This document shows positions 44,902-55,566 of a stretch of 63,610 bases of DNA, one piece after another. The DNA lies in IMG/VR virus record IMGVR_UViG_3300009155_000004, positions 1-63,610 of that record. One strand, given 5' to 3'. The DNA is from a virus. Each line of letters opens with the position of its first letter. Within the stretch, counting starts at the first letter, position 1. The notes below the pieces were generated by a model. That model saw only the letters and a list, made by a program, of their open reading frames with translations. It had not been told where the DNA came from and did no database searches. Both the position numbers and the translations under genes were made by a program.

Positions 44902-47900
44902 GTAGTCTGGCAAAGGGGTATTAGTAGATTTATAATATTCTTTTATTTTATACTTATCTTCACTCAATGCTCTTTTCTTAGCAATTCTCTCGGCTTGACT
45001 TACTACTGTTGATGCCTCTGAAGGTAGTAATCCAAAATCTGCAACCAATTGAACTATAGTTAACCAAGCAAGAATTTCTCTATCGTTATCTCTTAAGTAC
45101 TTTGTTGTAACTTTTCCTTGTTGATATTCTTTTTCAAATTTTCCAGAATATGCAGTATTCATTAATTCAATGAGATCAAGAGTTCTTGTTATTGTAATTC
45201 CGGCAGCACCCCAGTTTTCAAACAATTTAGCTTCTCTGTCTTCAGAAAGTTTAAACTCTGTTCCATCTTTTTCATAGCTTTCTCCGCTATATATCTTGTC
45301 ATACTGATCAAGAGCTTTATTTATAGCAGCAACAATAGCTGCATCCGTTAATGGCGCTGGAGATAAAAAGTCTTTAGCAATATTGGTTGCAATTTGTTCG
45401 TTTCTTCTTTTTCTTCTTTTTTCTTTTTCTTCTTCACTTTCCTCTACGCCCATCATGCTTAAAACGCCATTATAAATAATATCTATCAAATATCCACTTA
45501 CAATAGAAAATGTTGCCATTTCTGGAGAGAGAGCACCTAAAGATTTTGCCGCAAGTAGTTTATCTTTTTTTGTAGACACCTTAGATGTCAACGATATAAT
45601 GTCAGAATACATTCTTGTTTTTTGATTTAAAGTAAAGCCCATGAAGGCAAACAATGATTTCTTAATTGCTTGGCTTTTTGGATCTTTAGATGTCATCAAG
45701 TTACCCAATAATGCAGCATCAGATGGGTTTTGTTGCCTATCAACCATGTCTTGAGCATACTGAGCAGCTGATTTATCTACCTTATGTGTTGCCCAATCTA
45801 TATTAGATGTGTCTATTCCTTTTTTCTTAAGTTCTTTTTTATAATAAGCCATAAAAGAAGCTCTTGCAACAAATGTATCTGTATTTTTCAAGAACGTATT
45901 AAGATAATATCTGTTAGCTTTTTTAATTAATTCAATAACTTTTCCTCCTTTAGATCTAGCAGCCTCTTCTATATATTTATTTGCTGTTTTTATTGCTATT
46001 ACAGATTCTAAACTTCTGTTTGCTATTGGAAAACCACAATTATCAATCCAATCATTTACTGCGGCATCAAAAGCAGCTTTTAATCCAAGATACCCCCCAG
46101 AGTTTATAAATGTATTTACCATAACTCCTGCACTCTGTTTTGGTATTTGAGAAATACCACCAAGAACCATTGCCGCACCAGTTGTTCCTATTTCATCTAG
46201 TACTTTATTTAATTCATCTAATCTTGATTTAGGAACAAAGTTCATTCCTTTGATTTCTGCGATATATCCATTTATTCTTGCTTTTATTAAGTTAACATCT
46301 TCAGATCTACCTAATTTAGAGAAAAGTTTTGAATTAAGAAATCCATCAATTCTTCTAATTGGAGCTGCTGTTTCAATATCAATCAATGCAGCCTCGTATG
46401 CGTTTAAATTATTTGTGTCAAAATTAAAATTAATAACTCTATTCTCTCCAAGTCTTGATGGTTTTTTAGCTTCTATTAACACACCTGCTTTTTTCTTTAC
46501 AGTATAGTCCTTAGTTGACATCATGAAAGCAGATTTTTTTTCTTCTCCTATTTCTTTTTCATTATTTATTTTAGAGTGAACATCTGGGGTATAGTTTTTA
46601 TCTTTTCCAAGAGTAGAGTTGTAAATGCTAAGAGATATGTTTTCAAGGCGATCATAAATATCAGACCAAGTATCAATCCACCAATTAACAGCTTCTCTAT
46701 TTTCTTTGCCAGCAGCATCAAAAACTTCTTGAATTGTATTTGCATTCTTTCCAATTCTTTCATATACTTCTTTTATTATTTCGGCTTGAGCTTTTTGCTG
46801 CTCATCGCCTTCCATCATTTTTTCAATGCTTTGTTCTATTAAACCTTTTCTTCTTGCTAACTCATCTTCAGATTCGTTTGTTCTAACTAAAAAAGCAAGT
46901 ACTTCTCTTTCAATACTATTTTCAAGTGTAAAGAAATCTTTTACATCTTTAAATTTTTCATAGTATTCTTCTGCTTTTTGTGAAGCTTTTTTTCTTGCTT
47001 TAGCATTGCCATTAACTATGTCATTAAATCCGCTTAATCCCCTAAATAATGATGAACGATCTTGACCACTTAATGCTGTTTCAAGCAATATATTTAAAGT
47101 AGTAATTTCTTCTGCAATAACGCCACCTATTCTTTTTGAGAAAAATAATTTTAAGTCTCTGAATTTAGCTCCTGTGCTTTGAAATTTCTTTAGGTTTTCT
47201 GATCCGGCATAAGACTCAACAAGCGCACCCATTCCATCTGTTATGCCATTTGTAATAAAATTAGATAAATAATCTAAAGCTAATTTAGCGTTTTGTATAG
47301 ACATATTTTCTATGTCCATATTTAAGAATTGTTTAAGAACTACTTTTTGATCATCACTTAAATCAACAGGCAAACCAGTGACAGGATCAACTCCACTTTC
47401 TAATATTTCTTTTCCTATAGCAGACAAAGAGTTAAACATCTTAACAAGGTATTGCCTTACATCTTCACCCTTGTCAATTGCATCTTGGGTAGCATTATCT
47501 TCAATACCGTCAATTACTTCAAGAATATCGTCTATGCTCATAGAGTCATCTAATATGCCGGCATCTACTAATCCTTGGTACTCAAGAAGAAGGTCATTCT
47601 TAATTTTGTCCGCTTGTTCTTTTGCAGTATCCTCTATGTATTTATTAACGACCTTAATATCAGCCGGTTGCGTGCGCATAACCGCTTGCAATATTTGATT
47701 AGAAATAGACAAGTATTGATCAATATCAGATAAATATTTAGGATTTAATGTCAAGAAATTCTTAGCCATTAAACTAACAGTTGCCTGAACATTTTTTCCT
47801 TTATAAAGTCTTTTTATCTTTTTGATATTATCATTTGCTATTCTAATCTTGTCAGCATATTCAGCATCATTGAATACTTTTGTCATGTAATCAACAAACC

Positions 47901-50900
47901 TATTAACAATAATAGGGTTCTCAAGATTTATCTTTCCAAGTCTATTTATAATAGTTTTAGACTGCTTTGCTGTAATTTTTCCTCCTTTTTCAAGGGCAGC
48001 TATTTCGGCTGATAAGTTTTTTCTTAGCTCATTAATATACTTAACAGCATCTTTTGCAGCTTTTACCTGTAACTTAATTTGTTCTTTTAAAGCAACTGCT
48101 TCATTTATAGTTACCTTAGTAATGTCTTTTATTTTGCCAAGGATCTTATTTACAGATGGTGCTTTCTTAAGCTTTTCTCCTCTGATTTTGTTGAATTCAC
48201 GTATGATTTGCTCACGCTGAGTATCGTCTGCATTTATGTATGCTAATGACTTTTGAATATAGCTAATAGCGTTGGCGGTTGCCTTGTTGTAAGATCCATT
48301 TCTGGCATTCATAGTTTTATCCATAATCCCCTCAACATTATTCATCATTCTGTCGTATCCAGGAATAACCTTAACATCTACCCTTTGTGCACGAGTAGTG
48401 ACAACTGGCTTAGCCTTCTCAATCATGATGGCATTAGATCTATTAATGTCAAAAACACCACTTACTGCACCTCCGTACTGGTTTGTTCCCTCGTATCTTA
48501 CAATGTCCCCGTTAACGTCTGTTACCTTTGCATAGTTCCCATAAACAAATACTTCATCGCCAACCTCAAACACATCGTCCTCTATTTTTTTAAATCCAGT
48601 GTACTCAGCTTCAGGTTTTAATCTTTTTGTTGTCTGTGCTCGATAACTCTTAGGTCCTTTCCAGTTGGTAACAAGCATATCGTATCCGTTCTCTCCGGCA
48701 ACTTTAGCCACCCAAGCTGCTGCGTTGTCCGCGTCAAATGCATATTTTGTTGGATTTTTTTTATTTCCACGGTTTTTGTACTCTTGGAATCTTCTTCTTG
48801 CCTCTTCCTTGAATCCTTGTGGATCGTGAAACACGGTTCCCTTATTTGTGGTTCCGTAGAAATATACTTTATCTTTTGGAACTAAGACTGTATGCGCAAC
48901 ATCTCCAACACCGCCCTCTTTCTGGCCAGCCTTTGTGTAGTACATAGCAACGCCACCAACAGATGATATGGCAGATACCTCTTCTCTGCTTGTAAAGTTT
49001 TTATTAGATCCTGACATCGGCCTAATAACATCTCTTTTCTCGTCAGAGTAATGCACGAACAAGTAATTGCCCTTACCATCGTCTGTCAGAACTTCGTCAA
49101 CCACTTGTGGTACGTTCTTCTGTGAGCGTGACTTTGTTACGCCTTCTTTGGTCTTGGCCTTTTTGCCTTCTCTAAAGAAGCTTGACACGTCCTCACCTTT
49201 AGCAACCTTCTCAGATATGGTAATCATGAATCCAAGGATATCCTCTGGAGTCGCCTGATCTAAAAACTGTTTCTTGCCAGTAAATAGCTCAGCAAATTTA
49301 TTTATGATGTCACCTATCTTCTGTAATAATGTCTTTTGTTGTGCTGTCAATGGTCCCTTCCCGAAACCAGACTCTACTAACATACCACCAAGCTCAGCCA
49401 TGTACTCAGAGTACTTGACATTCTCGTATCCTTTTTGGCTGGCAAATGCATTCAATGCATCTGCGATATCATCAAATCCTTGAGCTCTTAGTTGAGCATC
49501 AATTCCTTCTGTAAATTCTTTGAACTTAGCTTGGTCATTTCCGAAAGCATCGTTCAACATTACTTCCCATGCCTCATGCCCTGCGGTACGGCTATCTGCG
49601 GTAGTCTTATCAAATACCACAGCGAACGGCTTGCCGTCAACAAAGATCGTTTGACCTTTGGTTCCGGTAGCAAATTCCTCAGCTGTCTGTCTCGCCTGTC
49701 TCTCGCCAATTAATGGTGTAAGGGCTTCTATAATTTGATTCTGTACATCTTCAATATTCTCTCCCACTATTACTTTCAATTCTGGAGCCACTACATTAAG
49801 TGCTTCAGCAGATTTATTTAAAGCTTGATCGAAGTTTGAAGCAACCTCTGTGATCTGAGAAAACTCTTCTGGCATAAGGGCCATCTTCTGAGGGGCAAAA
49901 TCCCTTTCTTTTGGAGACAAGTAACCTTCGTCACCTTTCTTTTTTAATGAACCATCAGCGTTTCTCATCTGTGGTCCAAAGTTTACCCAAGAATTTTGAC
50001 CTCTGGTCTCAGTGGTCATCGCTCTTCTGGCCTTTGGGGTGTACATTCTTGCGTGCACGTCCCAAGCATTCTCTTCTCCAACTGCACCAAATCCGTTACC
50101 TCTCTCTGTGTGGCCAAAGAAATCGTGAACAAATCTAAACAAGTCATTATAAAGAAGAGTCTTTCCGGTCTTGTCCTTGAAGCCAGAATCTTGAAGCAAT
50201 TTATTTTGTTTTCTTTGCTCATCTGTGATCGGGGTGTTTCCAAATCCTTGCTCAGTAGAGTAGATGTACATATGCTTGTTATTCTTCACATCGTCAATCA
50301 TCTCCTGTGCGTTAGCATATGGCTCACCTTCTCCTTGCCAGATCTCTACCTCGTATCCAGCGTCTATGATGTCCTGATGCTGCTTTGCAGTCTCATCGGC
50401 CATCGCGTTGTAAGCGTCTTGTACCTCTGGATCGTCTGGAGTGTCTTCTAGGGCCTCGTATGCGTCTGCAATTTTTGATGCGTTATCTATATCTACTGAT
50501 TCTATCTTAACACCCTCTGGCTCAACAATGCCATTTTTTTCTTTGTAAGACTTAGATATCTCTACAGTCTCTGGGTTTGGCTCATTGAATAAACGCTTTC
50601 CAGCAGGTGCTACTTTCCCTTTACTTTCTTCGGTAACGACTTGAGGTTTTGCTTCGGGTTTTCCTTGCTCCACTTCTTGGCCAACTCCGGTTTTTGGCTG
50701 TACAGGTACTTGACCTGAGCCTTGCTTTTGAATGGCATTTGCTTTATTTATTAATTCTTTACGTTTAGTTACTAATTCATTGTATCTCTCATTTAGTGGC
50801 TCCATTACTGCTTTCTTGGCAGCATCAGACATTTCTTTATTGTTCTTTATTGTAATGTACTGATCTTTTATCTGTTGTAATTCTTGATAATTGTCAGCAC

Positions 50901-53253
50901 CTTCTCTTATTTCTTCTGGAGTTAAGTTATTTATTACATCAACTCCGCCATAAATAATTGCTTCGTTTTTCTTTTTTAACTTCTCAATAGAATTGCTAAT
51001 AATTTCCTTTGTCTTTTCATCTTGAATTTCTGGCAAGGTATTGGACAACTCATTTATTTTCTTTGTATTTTTTCTTAACTCACCGCTTTCATCGCTTACA
51101 AATGGAGCAACAATCTTGGCACCTATAATTGGAGATGCAGTAATTACTCCCCCCATAATAGCTCCTGTAAGGTAAGCATCTTTTAATCCATCAAATACAT
51201 TTACATTTTTGTTATTTAGAACATATCTATCTACAAGATTACCACCTACTTGTGCAACAACTTCAGATATACCTTCTTGGTTTGCGCTCAAACCAGCTTC
51301 GGCTACATTTTCAATTGTTCTTTTAGCTGCATTCTTTAATCCTCCTTTTAGCTCTGCCCTCATAGCATCAAGCTCAAGCTTGGTTGCGCCATTAGCAGCA
51401 GCAGACATTACCCTATATGATGGTAATGCATTTTTAAGCATATTGCTTTCAATCTTTTCAGATACATATTCAAATGCACCTGTTGCAATTGATGCAATAA
51501 TTTTTTGAGACTCTGTAAAGTTTTCTTTATCTTTTATTTCATTGTATTTTGTTCCGGCAGCAGACGAAGCTAACAATCCCAATCCCCAAGCAGATCCACC
51601 TGTTGATGCGTTGATGAATAATTGAGGCAACTGTTCAGCCATAATTCCTCCAGAGACATTAAAGAAATCTCCAACTGAATTAATATCGTCAATTGATTTT
51701 CTTCTTTCAACAGCACCTTCAATTTTGGATGCCATCTCGTCCAAGAACTTTATCTTATCTGTATTTGCATAATCAACAGAAACACCAGGAGCATACTTGC
51801 CAACCATTTGAGCAGCACCCATTAATCCTGTTGTCAACCTAACACCTGATGCGCCAACTTTTGCAGACAAGTTTAATAATGTGTTGTAATTTCTTTTAAA
51901 TAAATCAAGTTCGTTTTGAAAGTCACCTAAGTTATTTACATCATTATCAATATTTTTATAGTTATCAAGCAAATCTGTATTGACAGCCATTGCCTTGTCA
52001 TATGTCTCTTTGTATGCTTGAGCTTGTTCTGGTGTAAGATTGTTTAAGTCTTTTCCATATGAAGACAATTCATTTGTAAGAGATTGAAGTTCAAGTGCTT
52101 TAGATTTGAAACTTGCTTCTTGTGCCTTTGTTTTGTTAACTACAGATGATAATGTTGCCCGAATTTGTTCAGCTTGATTTTCATCTTCTGGCATATAAGG
52201 CTGGCCAGTATTTAGGGCCCACCATTTTGCATATCCTTCAGTAATTCCTCTTTGATTGTCGCCTACAAAATCTTCAATAAGGCTGTCAGTTGCTTTCCCT
52301 TCTAACTCTTTTCTTCTAATATCCTTAGCCATTTGAAGTATTTCTTCTTCATTTGCCTTGCCATTAGGGTTTTGCTTTGCGTACATTGCTGTTGCTTTGA
52401 TAAGAGCCTTATCCCTTCCTGTCTCTGCCATAGGCAAAAGATTTGCAACATTTGCATTTTTCAAAAATGAATTGTATAGACCTGCAATTTTATCAGTAAA
52501 TGTACCTTCTCCAAATTCCTTATTTAATTGGTCTTCTGCTTCTGCAAGCTTCTTCTTACCCTCTTCTGAAAATCCAAGTTGAATATTGTCTTTTACAAAT
52601 AAGTTTTTAATATCTTCATCATCAAGTTGGATGTCGCTCTGTAATGACTTATCAAGAGCGTCAAGCTTATCTATTCTTTCCTGCGTAGGAATAGGTGCTT
52701 TTGGCTTTAAGTCTAATCTAACAGGCTCTATTGGCTTTTGCGTTGCAGCACCAGTAGGCTGTAATGATACAGTAGGAATATTCTTTTGTATAATCTTATT
52801 GGCAGTCTGTAGATCCTCGTTCAATAATGGATCGCTGGCAATATTTTTATTGCTTGCTCTTAATTGTTCAAGTTGTTTTGATGCATTCTTTATAGTTAAT
52901 GCGTCATTCTTTTGAGCAGCATCTTGAATTGTACGAGTTAACTCTTGGTGTCTTTGCCAGTCGCTTGACTCAATTTTTTTATTATACGCTGACGGATTCT
53001 TTGGAGATGCCGACAAACCAATTGGCTGACCCGAAGACGAAACAGATGCCCCAACGTCTTTTTTTTTTACCTCAGAGAAATACTTACTTTTAAAAGTATT
53101 TATGTCGTTTGTATATAATTCTTGCTCACTGAGTTTTTTATACAATTCATTTTGACCTTCTTCAGATCCATATTTAGCAACAAAATCATTGTAGCTATTT
53201 GTATATAATTGTTCGCTATATAGCTTGTCGTATAATTCTTTTGATCCTGGCAT
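44893..53253 (-). CDS. Giant polyvalent virion protein, probable DNA-ejection/lytic internal protein (2786 aa)
   Basis: It occupies the place of T7 gp16 after gp14- and gp15-like genes. Residues 1-65 hold two copies of a helical motif (LYDKLYSEQLYTN and LYKKLSEQELYTN). Two hydrophobic stretches lie near 550 and 700 (AWGLGLLASSAAG, GAIMGGVITASPIIGAKIV). A conserved-looking domain with FRFVHDFFGHTERGNG and ENAWDVHARM lies at about 1040-1130. A zincin-like part with TAGHEAWEVMLNDAFG and a later SEYMAELGGMLVES lies at about 1200-1330. A part starting NYLFVHYSDEKRDVI at about 1395-1520 may be ADP-ribosyltransferase-like. Long helical regions follow, with another hydrophobic patch near 2585. The chain was probably built from several imported modules. 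Catalysis is unproven; the zincin motif is HExxE, not HExxH. Confidence 0.7.
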   Translation of the reverse strand: MPGSKELYDKLYSEQLYTNSYNDFVAKYGSEEGQNELYKKLSEQELYTNDINTFKSKYFSEVKKKDVGASVSSSGQPIGLSASPKNPSAYNKKIESSDWQRHQELTRTIQDAAQKNDALTIKNASKQLEQLRASNKNIASDPLLNEDLQTANKIIQKNIPTVSLQPTGAATQKPIEPVRLDLKPKAPIPTQERIDKLDALDKSLQSDIQLDDEDIKNLFVKDNIQLGFSEEGKKKLAEAEDQLNKEFGEGTFTDKIAGLYNSFLKNANVANLLPMAETGRDKALIKATAMYAKQNPNGKANEEEILQMAKDIRRKELEGKATDSLIEDFVGDNQRGITEGYAKWWALNTGQPYMPEDENQAEQIRATLSSVVNKTKAQEASFKSKALELQSLTNELSSYGKDLNNLTPEQAQAYKETYDKAMAVNTDLLDNYKNIDNDVNNLGDFQNELDLFKRNYNTLLNLSAKVGASGVRLTTGLMGAAQMVGKYAPGVSVDYANTDKIKFLDEMASKIEGAVERRKSIDDINSVGDFFNVSGGIMAEQLPQLFINASTGGSAWGLGLLASSAAGTKYNEIKDKENFTESQKIIASIATGAFEYVSEKIESNMLKNALPSYRVMSAAANGATKLELDAMRAELKGGLKNAAKRTIENVAEAGLSANQEGISEVVAQVGGNLVDRYVLNNKNVNVFDGLKDAYLTGAIMGGVITASPIIGAKIVAPFVSDESGELRKNTKKINELSNTLPEIQDEKTKEIISNSIEKLKKKNEAIIYGGVDVINNLTPEEIREGADNYQELQQIKDQYITIKNNKEMSDAAKKAVMEPLNERYNELVTKRKELINKANAIQKQGSGQVPVQPKTGVGQEVEQGKPEAKPQVVTEESKGKVAPAGKRLFNEPNPETVEISKSYKEKNGIVEPEGVKIESVDIDNASKIADAYEALEDTPDDPEVQDAYNAMADETAKQHQDIIDAGYEVEIWQGEGEPYANAQEMIDDVKNNKHMYIYSTEQGFGNTPITDEQRKQNKLLQDSGFKDKTGKTLLYNDLFRFVHDFFGHTERGNGFGAVGEENAWDVHARMYTPKARRAMTTETRGQNSWVNFGPQMRNADGSLKKKGDEGYLSPKERDFAPQKMALMPEEFSQITEVASNFDQALNKSAEALNVVAPELKVIVGENIEDVQNQIIEALTPLIGERQARQTAEEFATGTKGQTIFVDGKPFAVVFDKTTADSRTAGHEAWEVMLNDAFGNDQAKFKEFTEGIDAQLRAQGFDDIADALNAFASQKGYENVKYSEYMAELGGMLVESGFGKGPLTAQQKTLLQKIGDIINKFAELFTGKKQFLDQATPEDILGFMITISEKVAKGEDVSSFFREGKKAKTKEGVTKSRSQKNVPQVVDEVLTDDGKGNYLFVHYSDEKRDVIRPMSGSNKNFTSREEVSAISSVGGVAMYYTKAGQKEGGVGDVAHTVLVPKDKVYFYGTTNKGTVFHDPQGFKEEARRRFQEYKNRGNKKNPTKYAFDADNAAAWVAKVAGENGYDMLVTNWKGPKSYRAQTTKRLKPEAEYTGFKKIEDDVFEVGDEVFVYGNYAKVTDVNGDIVRYEGTNQYGGAVSGVFDINRSNAIMIEKAKPVVTTRAQRVDVKVIPGYDRMMNNVEGIMDKTMNARNGSYNKATANAISYIQKSLAYINADDTQREQIIREFNKIRGEKLKKAPSVNKILGKIKDITKVTINEAVALKEQIKLQVKAAKDAVKYINELRKNLSAEIAALEKGGKITAKQSKTIINRLGKINLENPIIVNRFVDYMTKVFNDAEYADKIRIANDNIKKIKRLYKGKNVQATVSLMAKNFLTLNPKYLSDIDQYLSISNQILQAVMRTQPADIKVVNKYIEDTAKEQADKIKNDLLLEYQGLVDAGILDDSMSIDDILEVIDGIEDNATQDAIDKGEDVRQYLVKMFNSLSAIGKEILESGVDPVTGLPVDLSDDQKVVLKQFLNMDIENMSIQNAKLALDYLSNFITNGITDGMGALVESYAGSENLKKFQSTGAKFRDLKLFFSKRIGGVIAEEITTLNILLETALSGQDRSSLFRGLSGFNDIVNGNAKARKKASQKAEEYYEKFKDVKDFFTLENSIEREVLAFLVRTNESEDELARRKGLIEQSIEKMMEGDEQQKAQAEIIKEVYERIGKNANTIQEVFDAAGKENREAVNWWIDTWSDIYDRLENISLSIYNSTLGKDKNYTPDVHSKINNEKEIGEEKKSAFMMSTKDYTVKKKAGVLIEAKKPSRLGENRVINFNFDTNNLNAYEAALIDIETAAPIRRIDGFLNSKLFSKLGRSEDVNLIKARINGYIAEIKGMNFVPKSRLDELNKVLDEIGTTGAAMVLGGISQIPKQSAGVMVNTFINSGGYLGLKAAFDAAVNDWIDNCGFPIANRSLESVIAIKTANKYIEEAARSKGGKVIELIKKANRYYLNTFLKNTDTFVARASFMAYYKKELKKKGIDTSNIDWATHKVDKSAAQYAQDMVDRQQNPSDAALLGNLMTSKDPKSQAIKKSLFAFMGFTLNQKTRMYSDIISLTSKVSTKKDKLLAAKSLGALSPEMATFSIVSGYLIDIIYNGVLSMMGVEESEEEKEKRRKRRNEQIATNIAKDFLSPAPLTDAAIVAAINKALDQYDKIYSGESYEKDGTEFKLSEDREAKLFENWGAAGITITRTLDLIELMNTAYSGKFEKEYQQGKVTTKYLRDNDREILAWLTIVQLVADFGLLPSEASTVVSQAERIAKKRALSEDKYKIKEYYKSTNTPLPDYLK

Positions 53254-53254
53254 T

Positions 53255-54775
53255 TTAATTTAATATTCCTTTTTTACTTGAAGACACTGGTATTGGTTGT
53301 GATGATCCTGAATATTTTTCAATATCTGGGAACGCAAATTTAGTTCCGTATTTTTGATTTATCAAAGAATTCATAACATTTTTATATTCACGCTCATCAT
53401 TTCCAATTTCTATATCATACTCTTCGTCTTTAATACGCGCTTTTGTATTTGGATCATATGTAGGCTTGGCTACCCTTATTAATCTTTTGCCTTTATTGTT
53501 AAATCCTGTTCCTATTCTTAATCCAATAACCCTTCCTTCTTCTTTAGGAAATGCTACGCTAACATCTGCATTTTTTATAAGTCCAACATATTTAGAGCTA
53601 GCTTTATTCTTATATATGTCGTTTAATTGTTTAAGTCTTTCAGACATATCTAAAGCTTCTTCTCCCCCCTTTGCAATATCTTTTTGTTCAGTATATGTCA
53701 TTTGCTGCGGCTTCTCAGGCTTCTCTACTTTGTAGTCAATCTGAGATTCAATTACATCGTCTACAATTGATTTAGCCTTCTTCATCTGCTCTTCACTTAA
53801 CTTCGGTGTAAAGATACCATTCTCATCTCTTACAAGCAAAATTGTTTTGTCACGTTGAGAAGATAAAGTATTAATTTCTTTTTGTATTGCCTTCTTGTCT
53901 GCCTCAGATTTCACAGATTCCCTTTGTGCAGAAAGCTTGTCAATCTGGCTATTAATTGCCTGAATTTCTTTAGCATTGTTTGTGAAAGAATATTTCTCGT
54001 CAGTATTGTCAGCCAATACACTTGCAGCCTTTCTTGGGTTGTTTGTGATGGCATCAATAATCTCTGGCTTAGTTTTGCTATTAAACTTACCTCTAATTGC
54101 CTGAGAGATAACGTATTTCCCATTAACCATTCTTGCCTCTGACCCTAATTTTTCAACATATGAATTTACTTCTTTAGAAACATTAAGCTTGTCTACGTTC
54201 TGATTCAATCCGGCATTTATAGTTTGAACGTCATATAAATCAGCGTCACCTATAGCCTTTCCAGTTACTGGATCAACTTTAGCAATGTACATTCTGCCAT
54301 CCTTAGGATTCATAAATGTAGTCTTACCTTTTAAGTTAAGTAAGTCAGCTGTCATTTGTCTTTGATATAATTCTTGACCGGCAGCTTTGCCTTCTTCAAC
54401 TCTCTTCAATCCTTCCTCATAGTTTGCATCATACTGCTTAGTTAGGTCTGCAAGTCTTGACCATCCATCTTTACTAGTTGATACAATTCTTGAGTATTCG
54501 CTTGGAGTGATCACTCCTCTTTTAAGCAATTGGTTTTGTTCATACAAGAAATTTCTTACATTGTTTGCGCCATCCATTACAAACTGATTGAATGTAGGAG
54601 ACTTAGATCCTTGATACTTATCTACAATAGATACTACGTCAGAGTATTGCTTATCTAACTCAACTCGTTTCGCTTCTCTACCTTCTTCTACTTTGTCAAG
54701 TTTCTCTAATATGTTCTGTGTTATGCCGCCCCAATCAATTGGGTTGGTGGCTTGGTATTGTGAATATTCTGGCAT
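53255..54775 (-). CDS. Internal virion protein, gp15-like by position (506 aa)
   Basis: Helical, charged, without recognised catalytic motifs (QATNPIDWGGITQNILEKLD, coiled coil KEIQAINSQIDKLSAQRESV). Short beta module in the middle (TTFMNPKDGRMYIAKVDPVT) and at the end (VIGLRIGTGFNNKGKRLIRV). Lies between the gp14-like and giant genes, spaced by 1-2 bases, as in the T7 ejection cluster; that match is by order, not sequence. Confidence 0.6.
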   Translation of the reverse strand: MPEYSQYQATNPIDWGGITQNILEKLDKVEEGREAKRVELDKQYSDVVSIVDKYQGSKSPTFNQFVMDGANNVRNFLYEQNQLLKRGVITPSEYSRIVSTSKDGWSRLADLTKQYDANYEEGLKRVEEGKAAGQELYQRQMTADLLNLKGKTTFMNPKDGRMYIAKVDPVTGKAIGDADLYDVQTINAGLNQNVDKLNVSKEVNSYVEKLGSEARMVNGKYVISQAIRGKFNSKTKPEIIDAITNNPRKAASVLADNTDEKYSFTNNAKEIQAINSQIDKLSAQRESVKSEADKKAIQKEINTLSSQRDKTILLVRDENGIFTPKLSEEQMKKAKSIVDDVIESQIDYKVEKPEKPQQMTYTEQKDIAKGGEEALDMSERLKQLNDIYKNKASSKYVGLIKNADVSVAFPKEEGRVIGLRIGTGFNNKGKRLIRVAKPTYDPNTKARIKDEEYDIEIGNDEREYKNVMNSLINQKYGTKFAFPDIEKYSGSSQPIPVSSSKKGILN

Positions 54776-54777
54776 AA

Positions 54778-55563
54778 TTATCTTTTAGTAACTAAATAAT
54801 CTGGTACATAAAAAGGTTGAAATGGGCTAGATGATTGACCAATGTTTGGGATCATCTGAAAGTTAGCCAAAGGATTATTTTGTGAATTCTCCCAATACTT
54901 TGATTGAATTTTTGGTTGAGGCAAATCAACTGATGGATATTGATTTAAAAGTTTTTCAGGATTTGATACTGGTTGTGGTGCACCTAATTTATTTGGAACT
55001 TCTTCTTTTTCTGTCTTATACAATGGTCTAGTCTTATCATATTGAACAGCTAATGCGCCAAGCGTTCCAGCAGCACCAGTAAGACCAGCGTTAACATTTG
55101 CTTGGCCTTGTGCTCTTGCCATTTGTGCTCCCTGTAATTGAGATGTTAAGAAGTCATTTTGTTGTGCAATCTTACGAGCTTGCATCGCTTGCTCTTGTTG
55201 TGCAACAAATGTATCTCTCTCGTATTTAGCCTGATCAAGTTGAGCAGCTAATTGTAAGTCTTGATTTGTGCCTTGTTGTCCAACACCTGGCAAGCCACCT
55301 AATACAGCAGCAGCGCCAGCACCTTGTAATGCTTGCACCTGATTTGCTGTTCTTTGTGCGCCAGATTGTTGCGCTAACTGATAACCAAGCTGTGGCACTT
55401 GCACGCCAGCAACTCTGTTTTGCTCAGCCAACATTTTTTGTTGTGCTCCAATGTCAGCAGCTGATTTAGCAGCAGCTTTCTCTTGTTGTACTCCTTCGTA
55501 TGTTTGATATGCGTTAAGAGCTAATCCAGCCCCTGCAACCAATGTAGATGTTAATGCAGCCAT
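54778..55563 (-). CDS. Internal virion protein, gp14-like (261 aa)
   Basis: Begins with a hydrophobic helix (MAALTSTLVAGAGLALNAYQ) and then runs as an Ala/Gln-rich helical protein (QGAGAAAVLGGLPGVGQQGT, QARKIAQQNDFLTSQLQGAQ) with a polar C-terminus. This is the composition of T7 gp14-type ejection proteins, which leave the head and sit in the outer membrane. Gene order supports it. Confidence 0.65.
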   Translation of the reverse strand: MAALTSTLVAGAGLALNAYQTYEGVQQEKAAAKSAADIGAQQKMLAEQNRVAGVQVPQLGYQLAQQSGAQRTANQVQALQGAGAAAVLGGLPGVGQQGTNQDLQLAAQLDQAKYERDTFVAQQEQAMQARKIAQQNDFLTSQLQGAQMARAQGQANVNAGLTGAAGTLGALAVQYDKTRPLYKTEKEEVPNKLGAPQPVSNPEKLLNQYPSVDLPQPKIQSKYWENSQNNPLANFQMIPNIGQSSSPFQPFYVPDYLVTKR

Positions 55564-55566
55564 GTC

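Noticed and set aside
45000-52900. Many plus-strand open frames of 60-150 codons within the giant minus-strand gene
   Set aside because: They are antisense shadows with no start signals and unusual composition.
44893-53253. Virion RNA polymerase in the giant protein
   Set aside because: No DxDxD-type catalytic motif could be found by eye; FDADN near residue 1490 does not fit, and host-type promoters are used throughout.
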